Position numbers and translations under genes: made by a program. The notes under the pieces are model-generated. The model had not been told where the DNA came from. It did not search any database and was given only the letters and a program-made list of their open reading frames with translations. Positions 1-7,616 of a DNA stretch of 23,642 bases are shown here, piece after piece. The stretch covers positions 1 to 23,642 of the forward strand of contig DATJQF010000047.1 in assembly GCA_035505995.1 (NCBI GenBank), written 5' to 3'. The first letter of the stretch is position 1. Each line of letters starts with the position of its first letter. Source of the stretch: DATJQF01 sp035505995 (lineage in GTDB: Bacteria; Bacteroidota; Bacteroidia; Bacteroidales; FEN-979).

Positions 1-1623
1 ACGGTCAACACCCTGCCGGTGCCCGGGCTTAACGGGCCGGTCACCGTGTGCGTGAACAGCAGCAACGTCTATACCTCCGATCCGGGCATGACCAATTATT
101 CCTGGATCGTCTCGGCCGGGGGGACCATCACCGCCGGCGGCGGGCCCAACGATGCTTCGGCCACCGTGCTGTGGACCACCACCGGCATCCAGACGGTCTC
201 GGTGAACTATTTTGCAGGCTCCGGGTGCACAGCCCCCAGTCCGACCGTGGTGAACGTGAATGTGAAGCCCAGGCCCATGATCACCAATGCCGCCAACTCC
301 TCGATCTGCTCCTCCGGCTCGATCAACATCCCGATCGCAGCCGATCTTCCCGGTACTACCTTCGCCTGGACGGCAACACCATCTTCTCCCAACGTAACCG
401 GTTACCATAACGGTGCGGGACCCGTCATCACCGACGTTCTTACAAATCTTGGCTCTTCCATCGAAACTGTCACCTATACCGTGACCCCGACATTGAACGG
501 CTGCGACGGCAATACGGCCGACTTCATCATCACCGTCTTCCCGGTGGCCAACGTCAGCTTCAATCCCAACGGACAGACCTTCTGCTCGGGAAGCACCTCG
601 AATATCCTGCTGGCCTCCACCGTGGCCGGGACCACCTTCTCCTGGACCGCCACCCCGAGCTCGGGGAATGTGACCGGCTTCGGGCCCGGAAGCGGAAATA
701 CGATCTCGCAGACCCTTACCGATCTTGGTTTTTCAGTCGAAACTGTTACCTACCACGTCACACCGGTAGCCAACGGCTGCACCGGAACCCCCAACGATGT
801 GACGGTGACGGTGAACCCCCGGCCGGTGGTGACCTTTACCACCTGTTTCGACCCGGTCACCACGACCGTGGCGCAGCCGATCATACTCAAGGGCGGCGTC
901 CCGCTCAACGGGACCTACTCGGGAGCCGGCGTCAACGTCGGGAGCTTCTTCCCCGGACTGGCGGGAGTGGGCAACCATTCCATCACCTATTCCTACAGCA
1001 ATATGTATGGTTGTGCGAATAATGCTACCGTGAACATCAACGTGGTAAATCCCCCGCCGTTCAACTGCAACGGGATGCTCACCGACGTGCGCGACAACCA
1101 GACGTACCCTACCATTCAGATCGGGGGTCAATGCTGGATCTCCGCAAACCTGAATTACGGGAATACCATCCCGTCGACGTCCATGCAACGGGACAACTGC
1201 ATCGTGGAAAAGTACTGCTTCAACGATAATCCCGCCAATTGCGGGATATCCGGCGGTTTCTACCAATGGGACGAGCTGATGCAATTTTCCGGCACGGCCG
1301 GCGCCCAGGGACTCTGCCCCCCGGGCTGGCACGTTCCCATGGAAGCGGAATGGAACTCGCTTTTCGCACAGTATATCTCGAACGGCTTTGCCGGATCTCC
1401 GCTGAAATTATCCGGCTTCTCCGGGTTCAACGTCCTGCTCGGCGGGACCCGGTTCAATAATGTCACCTGGAGCTTCACGGGCTTCGCCACCATGCTCTGG
1501 TCCTCCACCTCCCACGGACCGTACAAGGCCTGGGCGCACGGATTGAACACCTTTAATCCGAGTGTTTCGTTCTATCCGTCGTACCGGGATAATGCATTCC
1601 CGGTTCGCTGCCTGAAAGACTAA
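1..1623 (+). CDS. PKD-like repeat / FISUMP surface protein, 5'-truncated
   Basis: The reading frame is open from base 1, so the gene begins upstream of the window; the GTG at base 19 is only an internal codon. The 540 visible residues hold a partial N-terminal beta module, two PKD-like repeats beginning near residues 101 and 194 (each with an (I/F)CS(S/G) start, a central FxWTATPSS core and an ETVTYxVTP strand), a linker domain at about 277-355, and a C-terminal FISUMP domain (Fibrobacter succinogenes major paralogous domain, TIGR02145 type) at about 360-540. FISUMP hallmarks seen are LTDVRDNQTYPTIQIGGQCW, the LCPPGWHVP segment, WSSTS and a final VRCLKD. Proteins of this type are exported and thought to be surface or adhesin-like, but no reaction is known. 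No YPNP-type T9SS tail is present. The last 340 or so residues closely resemble the end of the protein encoded at 3126-6992, so the two are paralogs. Confidence 0.85.
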   Translation, partial: TVNTLPVPGLNGPVTVCVNSSNVYTSDPGMTNYSWIVSAGGTITAGGGPNDASATVLWTTTGIQTVSVNYFAGSGCTAPSPTVVNVNVKPRPMITNAANSSICSSGSINIPIAADLPGTTFAWTATPSSPNVTGYHNGAGPVITDVLTNLGSSIETVTYTVTPTLNGCDGNTADFIITVFPVANVSFNPNGQTFCSGSTSNILLASTVAGTTFSWTATPSSGNVTGFGPGSGNTISQTLTDLGFSVETVTYHVTPVANGCTGTPNDVTVTVNPRPVVTFTTCFDPVTTTVAQPIILKGGVPLNGTYSGAGVNVGSFFPGLAGVGNHSITYSYSNMYGCANNATVNINVVNPPPFNCNGMLTDVRDNQTYPTIQIGGQCWISANLNYGNTIPSTSMQRDNCIVEKYCFNDNPANCGISGGFYQWDELMQFSGTAGAQGLCPPGWHVPMEAEWNSLFAQYISNGFAGSPLKLSGFSGFNVLLGGTRFNNVTWSFTGFATMLWSSTSHGPYKAWAHGLNTFNPSVSFYPSYRDNAFPVRCLKD

Positions 1624-1748
1624 GGCATTTTTGAATCTCGGTTTACGATGGCTGATCGCATTGACGATCGACGACTTACGATGGTCTTTATCCGCGTGCC
1701 ATTACAAAGTGTCCCTAAGGAAATTCCGCTTCAACCTCCGTTTTGCTA

Positions 1749-1756
1749 TATCTTTG
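1749..1756 (+). promoter_or_regulatory. Candidate Bacteroidota -7 promoter box for TIGR03118 gene
   Basis: TATCTTTG matches the Bacteroidota sigma-ABfr consensus TAnnTTTG exactly, 42 nt before the ATG at 1799. A matching -33 TTG at the usual spacing is weak, so this is a candidate only. Confidence 0.45.
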
Positions 1757-1786
1757 CTTCCTCTCTTATTTGATCTAAATTAACAT

Positions 1787-1793
1787 AAGGAGG
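1787..1793 (+). promoter_or_regulatory. Strong Shine-Dalgarno (AAGGAGG)
   Basis: AAGGAGG lies 5 nt before the ATG at 1799 and fixes that start. Such a complete Shine-Dalgarno is unusual in Bacteroidota, and most other genes in this window lack one. Confidence 0.7.
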
Positions 1794-1798
1794 TCGCA

Positions 1799-2887
1799 AT
1801 GAAAAATGTGCGGACGAAAACGGGAAAAATAGTTGCAGGCGGCATGATCACGCTGGCGCTTACCTATATCACCTTCCTTCCGGGATGCAAGAAAAACAGC
1901 GAGACCGTCATCCCCACCACCTACGGACCCAGTATGCAGGTGGTTTACCTGACGGCGGATGACGGCAGTTACAACGCAGCCAAAACAGACACCAACCTGG
2001 TGAATGCCTGGGGTATCGCCATCAGTCCCAACGGGAAGATCTGGGTATCCTCCGAGGGGAAAGGCGTGACAACCATTTATGACGGGACCGGGGCAACCGT
2101 ACTGGCGCCCGTTACCGTGACCGGGGCAGCAAAAGGTGCGAAAGGCATGCCGACCGGGCAGGTATATAACTCCACGACGGATTTTGTGCTGACTTCCAAC
2201 AATAATCCGGCAAAGTTCGTCTTCTGCGGCCTGGACGGAGCGATCACGGCATGGAACACCGGAGCCGCAACGGTTACCGTAGCCATGAAGGACGGCGCCT
2301 CCTATACCGGCCTTGCGATCGGGAATGACGGGACAGGGAATTTCCTGTACGCGGCGGATAACAAAAACGGAACCATTGATGTTTACGATAAAAATTTCAC
2401 GCTCACCGGCGGGCGGTTCTTCTCCGATCCCGATCTTCCGGCAGGCTTCAAACCTTATAATATCCAGAATATCGACGGATTGCTGTACGTGACCTATTAT
2501 GCGGTCGGAGGAGGAGTTTACGGTTCCAATACGGGAAACGGCTTTGTGAACGTGTTTAATCCAAACGGAACGCTCGTCAACAGGTTCGCTTCCCGGGGTC
2601 CGCTGAACCTTCCCTGGGGGGTTGCCAAAGCGCCCGCCGCGATGGGCCTCAGCGCCAATGCCATCCTGATCGGTAATTTCGGAGACGGGCATATCATCGT
2701 TTATGAAGCCGACGGCACCTACGACGGACAGCTGCAGATGAACGGGACCATCCTTGCGATCGACGGGTTATGGGCGATCACCACCGCTCCTTCCACCGCC
2801 ACCTCCCTGGACCCGGATGCCGTTTATTTCGCGGCAGGACCTGCCGGACAAAAGCACGGCACCTTCGGATACATCAAGAAGATGTAA
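1799..2887 (+). CDS. TIGR03118-family beta-propeller lipoprotein
   Basis: A 362-residue exported protein. The N-terminus is basic-hydrophobic followed by the lipobox LPGC, with Cys30 as the predicted lipidated residue, so it is probably a membrane-anchored lipoprotein. The mature part has the features of the TIGR03118 family: TDTNLVNAWGIAISPNGKIW near the start, IYDGTG, the PTGQVYN segment, an LDGAITAWN strand, YTGLAIGNDG, a NGFVNVFNPNGTLVNRFASRG segment, and a GNFGDGHIIVYEADGTYDGQL motif near the end. The repeated blade-like strands suggest a beta-propeller. No catalytic residues are recognised and the family function is unknown. The start is supported by the AAGGAGG 5 nt upstream. It sits between two FISUMP proteins, which suggests a cell-surface cluster, but it has its own promoter candidate. 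Confidence 0.85.
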   Translation: MKNVRTKTGKIVAGGMITLALTYITFLPGCKKNSETVIPTTYGPSMQVVYLTADDGSYNAAKTDTNLVNAWGIAISPNGKIWVSSEGKGVTTIYDGTGATVLAPVTVTGAAKGAKGMPTGQVYNSTTDFVLTSNNNPAKFVFCGLDGAITAWNTGAATVTVAMKDGASYTGLAIGNDGTGNFLYAADNKNGTIDVYDKNFTLTGGRFFSDPDLPAGFKPYNIQNIDGLLYVTYYAVGGGVYGSNTGNGFVNVFNPNGTLVNRFASRGPLNLPWGVAKAPAAMGLSANAILIGNFGDGHIIVYEADGTYDGQLQMNGTILAIDGLWAITTAPSTATSLDPDAVYFAAGPAGQKHGTFGYIKKM

Positions 2888-3125
2888 GCAGCGGGTTGAT
2901 TTTAGATTTTTGATTTTTTATTTACGATGGTCATTCTCCGTGTAAATCACTTTGTAATCCTCGTCATCCGCGTGCAATGAATCAAGCGCCAATTCGTGAA
3001 ATCCGGCTCTGAAAGATGACGAGACAACCTCTCTTTAATTTTTTTCTCACCCCGAACAACCTTTAAGATTCCCACGTGTCTATCAAATAAAATTTTCTAC
3101 ATTTGTACAGAGGGAGGAGCAATAT
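2888..3125. other. Intergenic leader with dispersed repeat
   Basis: This 238-nt noncoding stretch contains a copy of the TTACGATGGTC repeat at 2922-2943 (19 of 22 positions match 1676-1697). It then holds a candidate -7 box and ribosome-binding site for the next gene. I see no small gene or clear terminator in it. Confidence 0.5.
3098..3105 (+). promoter_or_regulatory. Candidate Bacteroidota -7 promoter box for large FISUMP gene
   Basis: TACATTTG is an exact TAnnTTTG match 28 nt before the GTG start. The -33 element is not convincing. Confidence 0.5.
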
Positions 3126-3129
3126 GTGA
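3112..3129 (+). promoter_or_regulatory. Shine-Dalgarno followed by ATG-TGA overlapping the GTG start
   Basis: GGGAGG at 3112-3117 is followed 6 nt later by ATG at 3124-3126, directly followed by TGA at 3127-3129, and 8 nt later by GTG at 3126-3128, the only codon that gives the signal peptide of the large protein. Initiation at the AUG would therefore make a start-stop that overlaps the true start. No other in-frame start lies nearby. Confidence 0.5.
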
Positions 3130-6100
3130 GACGATTACTCCTTGGAATTTTTCTTTGTTTTATTTTTTCCCGCATTTCCTGCCAGACCACTATTTTCGCG
3201 GGAAATGATACGACTATTTGTTTCGGCGGAACCGCCATGCTGGTCGCTACCGTGACCAGCGGAAGTTACGGAACCAGCAGCTATACCTTCGAAACATACC
3301 CGTACACCCCTGAGCCGTTTTTAAGCGGGAACAATGTAACTTTCGGCAGCAACCAGGATGACCAGATCGCAGGGCCATTTGACATCGGTTTTTCCTTCTG
3401 CTTTTTCGACCAGTACTATACCCAGTTTTATATCGGGACCAACGGGTGGATCGGCTTCACCTATAATGCCGCCTGGACAAATTACACGGCCGTTCCCATT
3501 CCCAGTACCGCTGCTAATGTTCCCAAAAACTGCATCATGGCACCCTGGCAGGACTGGTGGCCGAACTATTACAATCCACCGATTTCAAATGTGCATTATT
3601 ACACGAGTGGTTCTACCCCCAACCGAAAATTGGTCGTTTACTGGAAAAATTGTCCGATGTATGGATGCACCACCACCTATGGAACCTTCCAGATCGTTCT
3701 GAACGAACAGAATAGTATCATTGAAAACAATATCGAAAGTAAACCTTTTTGCAACTGGCAGTCGAACATGGCCACCCAGGGGGTTCATAATATTGACGGA
3801 ACGGTTGCCTTCACCGCCACCGGGAGAAACTGCACCAGCTGGACTACAACTAATGAGTCCACTCGGTTTGTCCCGGCAGGCATCACCTGGTACGCGGGGG
3901 GCTACCCTGGCGGTACGATCGTCGGGTATGGGGATACGATTTATGTACTCCCCACTACCACCACGACTTACACGGCGGTGGTCAACACCTGTGGCGGAGG
4001 CAATGCGACGGATGATGTGGTAGTGACGGTGATCGATCCCACGTTCACCTATACTTCTCCCTCTTTCTGCCAGAACGATGGGGATCCTACTCCGGCCATC
4101 AACCAGTTGGGCGGGACCTTTACCTCGTCGCCGCCGGGATTGGTTCTTTTAAGCGCCTCTTCCGGAACCATCGATGTCAGCGCCAGCACACCGGACACCT
4201 ATACGATCACCTATTCCCTTCCACCCTCCTGCACCTATTCTCAGAATGTATCCATTTACGCCAATCCGGCCACTCCCACCCCGATCACTCCTTTTGTCTC
4301 CCGCTGCGACCCGGGGAATGTGACCTTCAGCGTGGTGCAGCCGCCGGGAGTAGATATCAACTGGTATAATGCCCCGGTCGGGGGAGTGCAATATCCTTTT
4401 ACCGGAGGTTCCGTTACCACCTTTGTGGCTGCCTCGACGCACTTTTATGCGGAAGCGGTGGCCAGCGGCTCCACTTGTGCGAGCCCGGCCAGAGCGGACA
4501 TCAGCGTGACCGTCACTCCCAAGCCGGTAGTTACGAACAATACGCTCAATTTTACGGTTTGCTCGGGAGATTCCCTGATCATCGTGCTGCAATCCTCCGT
4601 TGCCGGCTCCATCTTTAACTGGGTTGCAGTACCCGGCGGCGCTGATCTGAGCGGATTTTCCGGTGGCAGCGGACTATCCATCCGGCAAAAGCTTTTAAAC
4701 ACCGGTCCCGCCGATGAGACCCTGACCTATAAGACCGTAGCCGTGGCCGCGGGCTGCGTGAGCGACACGGTCAGCTTCCTGGTGACCGTTCGCCCCTACT
4801 TTGATGTAACCGCCACCCCGCCGGCGCAAACGATCTGCTCGGGCACCGCCACCAACATCGCCCTTTCTTCCAACCATGCCGGCACCACCTTCACGTGGAC
4901 GGCCAGCGGGAGCTCACCCAATGTAAGCGGGTATGCTGCCGGTTCCGGGAACTCGATCGTACAAACCCTCACCAACTCAGGCCCTGTCACCGAGACCGTC
5001 ACCTATAAAGTGGTGCCGCAGGCGATCGGGTGCCTGGGCGATACTGCGGTGGTGATCATCACGGTGAGGCCTTATCCCACGCTGACGAACAACCCGCTGA
5101 CCAAGAGCATCTGCAATAATTCTCCGACCAATATCACGCTCACGACCTCCGTTCCGGGGACCTTGTTCACCTGGACGGCCACGGGTGACCCGGGCATCAG
5201 CGGCTATTCGGACAACGCGGTTCCCACTGTTACGCTGAACCAGGTGTTGCAGAATGCCGGTACGGCAAATGGCAATGCGGTTTATCATATTACCCCTCAT
5301 GTCTTCGGATGCGACGGGACCCTTACCGATTTTACCGTAACGGTCGCCCCTGTCGCCAATGTGATATTCACCCCGTCGTCCCAGACGATCTGTTCCGGCG
5401 CCAGCTGCAGCATCGGGCTTTCCTCAGCGGTGGCGGGAGCTACCTTCACCTGGACCGCAGCGGGCAGCTCACCGGATGTCACCGGCTACAGCAATGGTTC
5501 CGGGAACCTGATCAGCCAGCTGCTGACCAATACAGGGGTGGTTCAAAGGACGGTCACCTATACGGTTACGGCTTCCTTCAACGGCTGCCCCGGCCTTACA
5601 AATATGGTCATCGTGACGGTGAACCCCAACCCTACCCTTTCCAACAGCCCGCCCTCGGAAAGCATCTGCAACGGGACGGCCACCAATGTGATCCTCACCT
5701 CTTCTGTGCCCGGTACCCTGTTCACCTGGACGGCCACCCCCAGCTCTCCCAGCATCACCGGGTATTCCGACAACACCGGGGTGCCTTCGATCGTGCTGAA
5801 CCAGACACTCTCCAATTCCGGGATGATCAACGGCACCGTGACCTATCATATCACGCCCCATGCAAACGGATGCGACGGAACGGTACAGGATTACACCGTG
5901 ACCGTTTTCCCGGTACCCAATGTGATCTTCTCTCCCGCTTCTCAGACCATCTGCTCGGAAGACCGTTGCAATATCAATCTCTCATCCGGTGTGGCGGGTG
6001 CTACCTATTCCTGGACCGCGGCGGGGAGCTCTCCGGCAGTTTCGGGATTCAGCAACGGGGCGGGGAATAATATCTCGCAGGTGCTGACAAACACGGATTA

Positions 6101-6992
6101 TTTTGCGCAAACCGTCACCTATACCGCAAGTCCCAGCGCCAACGGCTGCCCGGGAACCAGCGCGCCGGTAGTGGTAACGGTGAACCCGATCCCCCTGGTG
6201 ACCTTCACCTCCTGCAACGACGCCATCACGATCACCACCGCGCAGCCATTTACGCTGAAAGGGGGGATCCCGCTGGGAGGAACCTATACGGGCGCAGGGG
6301 TGAACACCGGGAAATTCTATCCCGCCCTGGCAGGGCCCGGCTCCCATGCCCTGACCTACTCCTATACCAATATGTTCGGCTGTACCAAGTCATCCACCCT
6401 GAATATCATGGTGAATACCCCGGTTCCTTTTCTCTGCGGGAACAGCCTGACCGATGTAAGGGATTCCAAACAATATCCCACCGTACAGATCGGGACGCAA
6501 TGCTGGATGGCCGCCAACCTGAACTTCGGGCAGGTGATCGCTTCCTCCCTCTTCCAGACCGATAACTGCACCCCGGAAAAATATTGCTATAATGACAACC
6601 CGGCCAACTGCGCCACACAGGGAGGACTTTACCAGTGGGACGAATTCATGCAATACGTCAATATCCAGGGGACCCAGGGCCTCTGCCCTCCCGGCTGGCA
6701 TATCCCGACGGAAGTGGAATGGATGCTGCTTTTCAGCAACTATATCAATAACGGGTTTGCCGGCGGCCCTCTCAAATCGACCGGTTATTCAGGTTTCAAT
6801 GCATCTCTCGACGGAACAGGATTCATGGATAAGGGGTGGTATTTCACCGGTTTCGCCACCCTGTTCTGGTCCTCCTCCGCTCACGGTCCCTGGAAGGCCT
6901 GGGCGCACGGCATGAATATCTATAATCCCAGCGTTTCCCAATATCCATCCTATCGGGATAATGCTTTCTCAGTCAGATGCCTGAAAGACTGA
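3126..6992 (+). CDS. Large secreted PKD-like repeat / FISUMP surface protein
   Basis: A 1288-residue exported protein. Residues 1-20 form a signal peptide ending near SRISCQ. The N-terminal region (about 25-300) contains a beta-rich module with a FDIGFSFCFFDQYYTQFYIG segment, of a kind common in Bacteroidota surface proteins. After a Ser/Thr/Pro-rich stretch come six PKD-like repeats starting near residues 478, 569, 661, 755, 846 and 941 (spacing 91-95), each opening with an IC(S/N) motif and carrying FxW(T/V)A. A linker domain at about 1022-1100 precedes the C-terminal FISUMP domain (about 1105-1288) with LTDVRDSKQYPTVQIG, LCPPGWHIP, FWSSSAHGP and final VRCLKD. The role is probably structural or adhesive at the cell surface; this is inference. 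The start is GTG because it alone preserves the signal peptide. The C-terminal half matches the gene ending at 1623, pointing to duplication. No YPNP-type T9SS tail is seen. Confidence 0.85.
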   Translation: MRRLLLGIFLCFIFSRISCQTTIFAGNDTTICFGGTAMLVATVTSGSYGTSSYTFETYPYTPEPFLSGNNVTFGSNQDDQIAGPFDIGFSFCFFDQYYTQFYIGTNGWIGFTYNAAWTNYTAVPIPSTAANVPKNCIMAPWQDWWPNYYNPPISNVHYYTSGSTPNRKLVVYWKNCPMYGCTTTYGTFQIVLNEQNSIIENNIESKPFCNWQSNMATQGVHNIDGTVAFTATGRNCTSWTTTNESTRFVPAGITWYAGGYPGGTIVGYGDTIYVLPTTTTTYTAVVNTCGGGNATDDVVVTVIDPTFTYTSPSFCQNDGDPTPAINQLGGTFTSSPPGLVLLSASSGTIDVSASTPDTYTITYSLPPSCTYSQNVSIYANPATPTPITPFVSRCDPGNVTFSVVQPPGVDINWYNAPVGGVQYPFTGGSVTTFVAASTHFYAEAVASGSTCASPARADISVTVTPKPVVTNNTLNFTVCSGDSLIIVLQSSVAGSIFNWVAVPGGADLSGFSGGSGLSIRQKLLNTGPADETLTYKTVAVAAGCVSDTVSFLVTVRPYFDVTATPPAQTICSGTATNIALSSNHAGTTFTWTASGSSPNVSGYAAGSGNSIVQTLTNSGPVTETVTYKVVPQAIGCLGDTAVVIITVRPYPTLTNNPLTKSICNNSPTNITLTTSVPGTLFTWTATGDPGISGYSDNAVPTVTLNQVLQNAGTANGNAVYHITPHVFGCDGTLTDFTVTVAPVANVIFTPSSQTICSGASCSIGLSSAVAGATFTWTAAGSSPDVTGYSNGSGNLISQLLTNTGVVQRTVTYTVTASFNGCPGLTNMVIVTVNPNPTLSNSPPSESICNGTATNVILTSSVPGTLFTWTATPSSPSITGYSDNTGVPSIVLNQTLSNSGMINGTVTYHITPHANGCDGTVQDYTVTVFPVPNVIFSPASQTICSEDRCNINLSSGVAGATYSWTAAGSSPAVSGFSNGAGNNISQVLTNTDYFAQTVTYTASPSANGCPGTSAPVVVTVNPIPLVTFTSCNDAITITTAQPFTLKGGIPLGGTYTGAGVNTGKFYPALAGPGSHALTYSYTNMFGCTKSSTLNIMVNTPVPFLCGNSLTDVRDSKQYPTVQIGTQCWMAANLNFGQVIASSLFQTDNCTPEKYCYNDNPANCATQGGLYQWDEFMQYVNIQGTQGLCPPGWHIPTEVEWMLLFSNYINNGFAGGPLKSTGYSGFNASLDGTGFMDKGWYFTGFATLFWSSSAHGPWKAWAHGMNIYNPSVSQYPSYRDNAFSVRCLKD
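4550..6190 (+). repeat. Six tandem PKD-like coding repeats (about 92 codons each)
   Basis: Repeat starts lie near bases 4557, 4831, 5107, 5389, 5662 and 5947. Repeats 3 and 5 share a SVPGTLFTWTAT core, while repeats 4 and 6 share GATxxWTAAGSSP. The last four units therefore look like a two-repeat block (about 185 residues) present twice. Confidence 0.7.
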
Positions 6993-7054
6993 AAGGAAAT
7001 GCAACCATTATCCTGAATTTCCGTAAACATTCCTTTAGTCTAACCGTTCTGCTC

Positions 7055-7549
7055 ATGCGGTTTGGTTGTATATTGCTGATAGTGACTATCTTAATTCCCA
7101 TCTCCTCCTGTAAGAAGAAGGACAGTTCCGGGCAGGTGAAGCAGGCCAGCTTCAGGATCAATAATGTCAGCAAGACGTTCACTTCCAGCACCGGTTTCGA
7201 CCGGATCTGCTCCTTTTCCACTTACTGCAACGGGTTCTACCAGGATGAGAATGTCACGGATAAAAGCATGTTTTATATCGGGCTGCCCGCCAATGCCCGG
7301 AACGGGATCATTTACACGCAGGCGGATGCCGGCTTTTCCGTATATTACCTGGATGAGAACGGGAATAAATATGAGATCATGACCCACTCCCCCTTTACGC
7401 TGACCGTCACCACGTGGGAAGGGAACGACGGCTGGACGACCGGCACCTTCCACGGGATCCTATATTACATTAACCGGACGGGGGGACAGGACAGCGTCGT
7501 GGTGACGGAGGGAAGTTATCAGAGTAGCATAACCTATTTGACTAACTGA
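7055..7549 (+). CDS. Small lipoprotein of unknown function
   Basis: A 164-residue protein beginning MRFGCILLIVTILIPISSC, a typical lipoprotein signal with Cys19 as the likely lipidated residue, followed by KKKDSS. The frame stays open upstream to 6977, where a longer start would overlap the preceding gene by 16 nt and put 26 extra residues before the signal; the inner ATG is preferred because it starts directly at the signal peptide. The mature part is rich in aromatic, Thr and Asn residues with predicted beta character (FRINNVSKTFTSSTGF, MFYIGLPANARNG, TVTTWEGNDGWTTGTFHGIL). It resembles small DUF-type lipoproteins with a calycin-like or beta-sandwich pattern, but I do not recognise the family. 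It follows the large FISUMP gene by 62 nt and may be cotranscribed with it. Confidence 0.65.
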   Translation: MRFGCILLIVTILIPISSCKKKDSSGQVKQASFRINNVSKTFTSSTGFDRICSFSTYCNGFYQDENVTDKSMFYIGLPANARNGIIYTQADAGFSVYYLDENGNKYEIMTHSPFTLTVTTWEGNDGWTTGTFHGILYYINRTGGQDSVVVTEGSYQSSITYLTN

Positions 7550-7580
7550 AGTAGGAGTAAGGAAAGAAGAACCAGGAGAT

Positions 7581-7610
7581 ATTTACGAAGGTTGATCGTG
7601 AATCGTAAAT
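7581..7610. repeat. Inverted repeat within a dispersed TTTACGA-type element
   Basis: ATTTACGA (7581-7588) and TCGTAAAT (7603-7610) form 8-bp arms around a 14-nt spacer. They lie between two convergent genes. The first 17 nt (7582-7598) match 1642-1658 at 15 of 17 positions. It might act as a weak bidirectional terminator, but there is no GC-rich stem. Confidence 0.4.
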
Positions 7611-7616
7611 TCCTTG

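Larger units (their letters stand above)
1624..1798. other. Intergenic region with dispersed repeat and candidate promoter
   Basis: This noncoding stretch holds two copies of a TTTACGATGG-type repeat near 1642-1658 and 1676-1697 that recur elsewhere in the window. A candidate Bacteroidota -7 box and a strong Shine-Dalgarno serving the next gene follow. No hairpin terminator for the upstream gene is evident. Confidence 0.5.

Noticed and set aside
1775..2692. Minus-strand frame of 305 codons opposite the TIGR03118 gene
   Set aside because: It mirrors a gene with a clear family match, lipobox and Shine-Dalgarno, and shows no domain of its own.
4550..6190. Possible CRISPR or tandem DNA array
   Set aside because: The periodicity of about 275-285 nt follows codon-level protein repeats (PKD-like) and the DNA between copies is diverged; there are no short identical repeats with unique spacers.
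6977..7054. Longer start for the small lipoprotein overlapping the FISUMP gene
   Set aside because: It would place 26 residues before the lipoprotein signal, so the ATG at 7055 is more likely.
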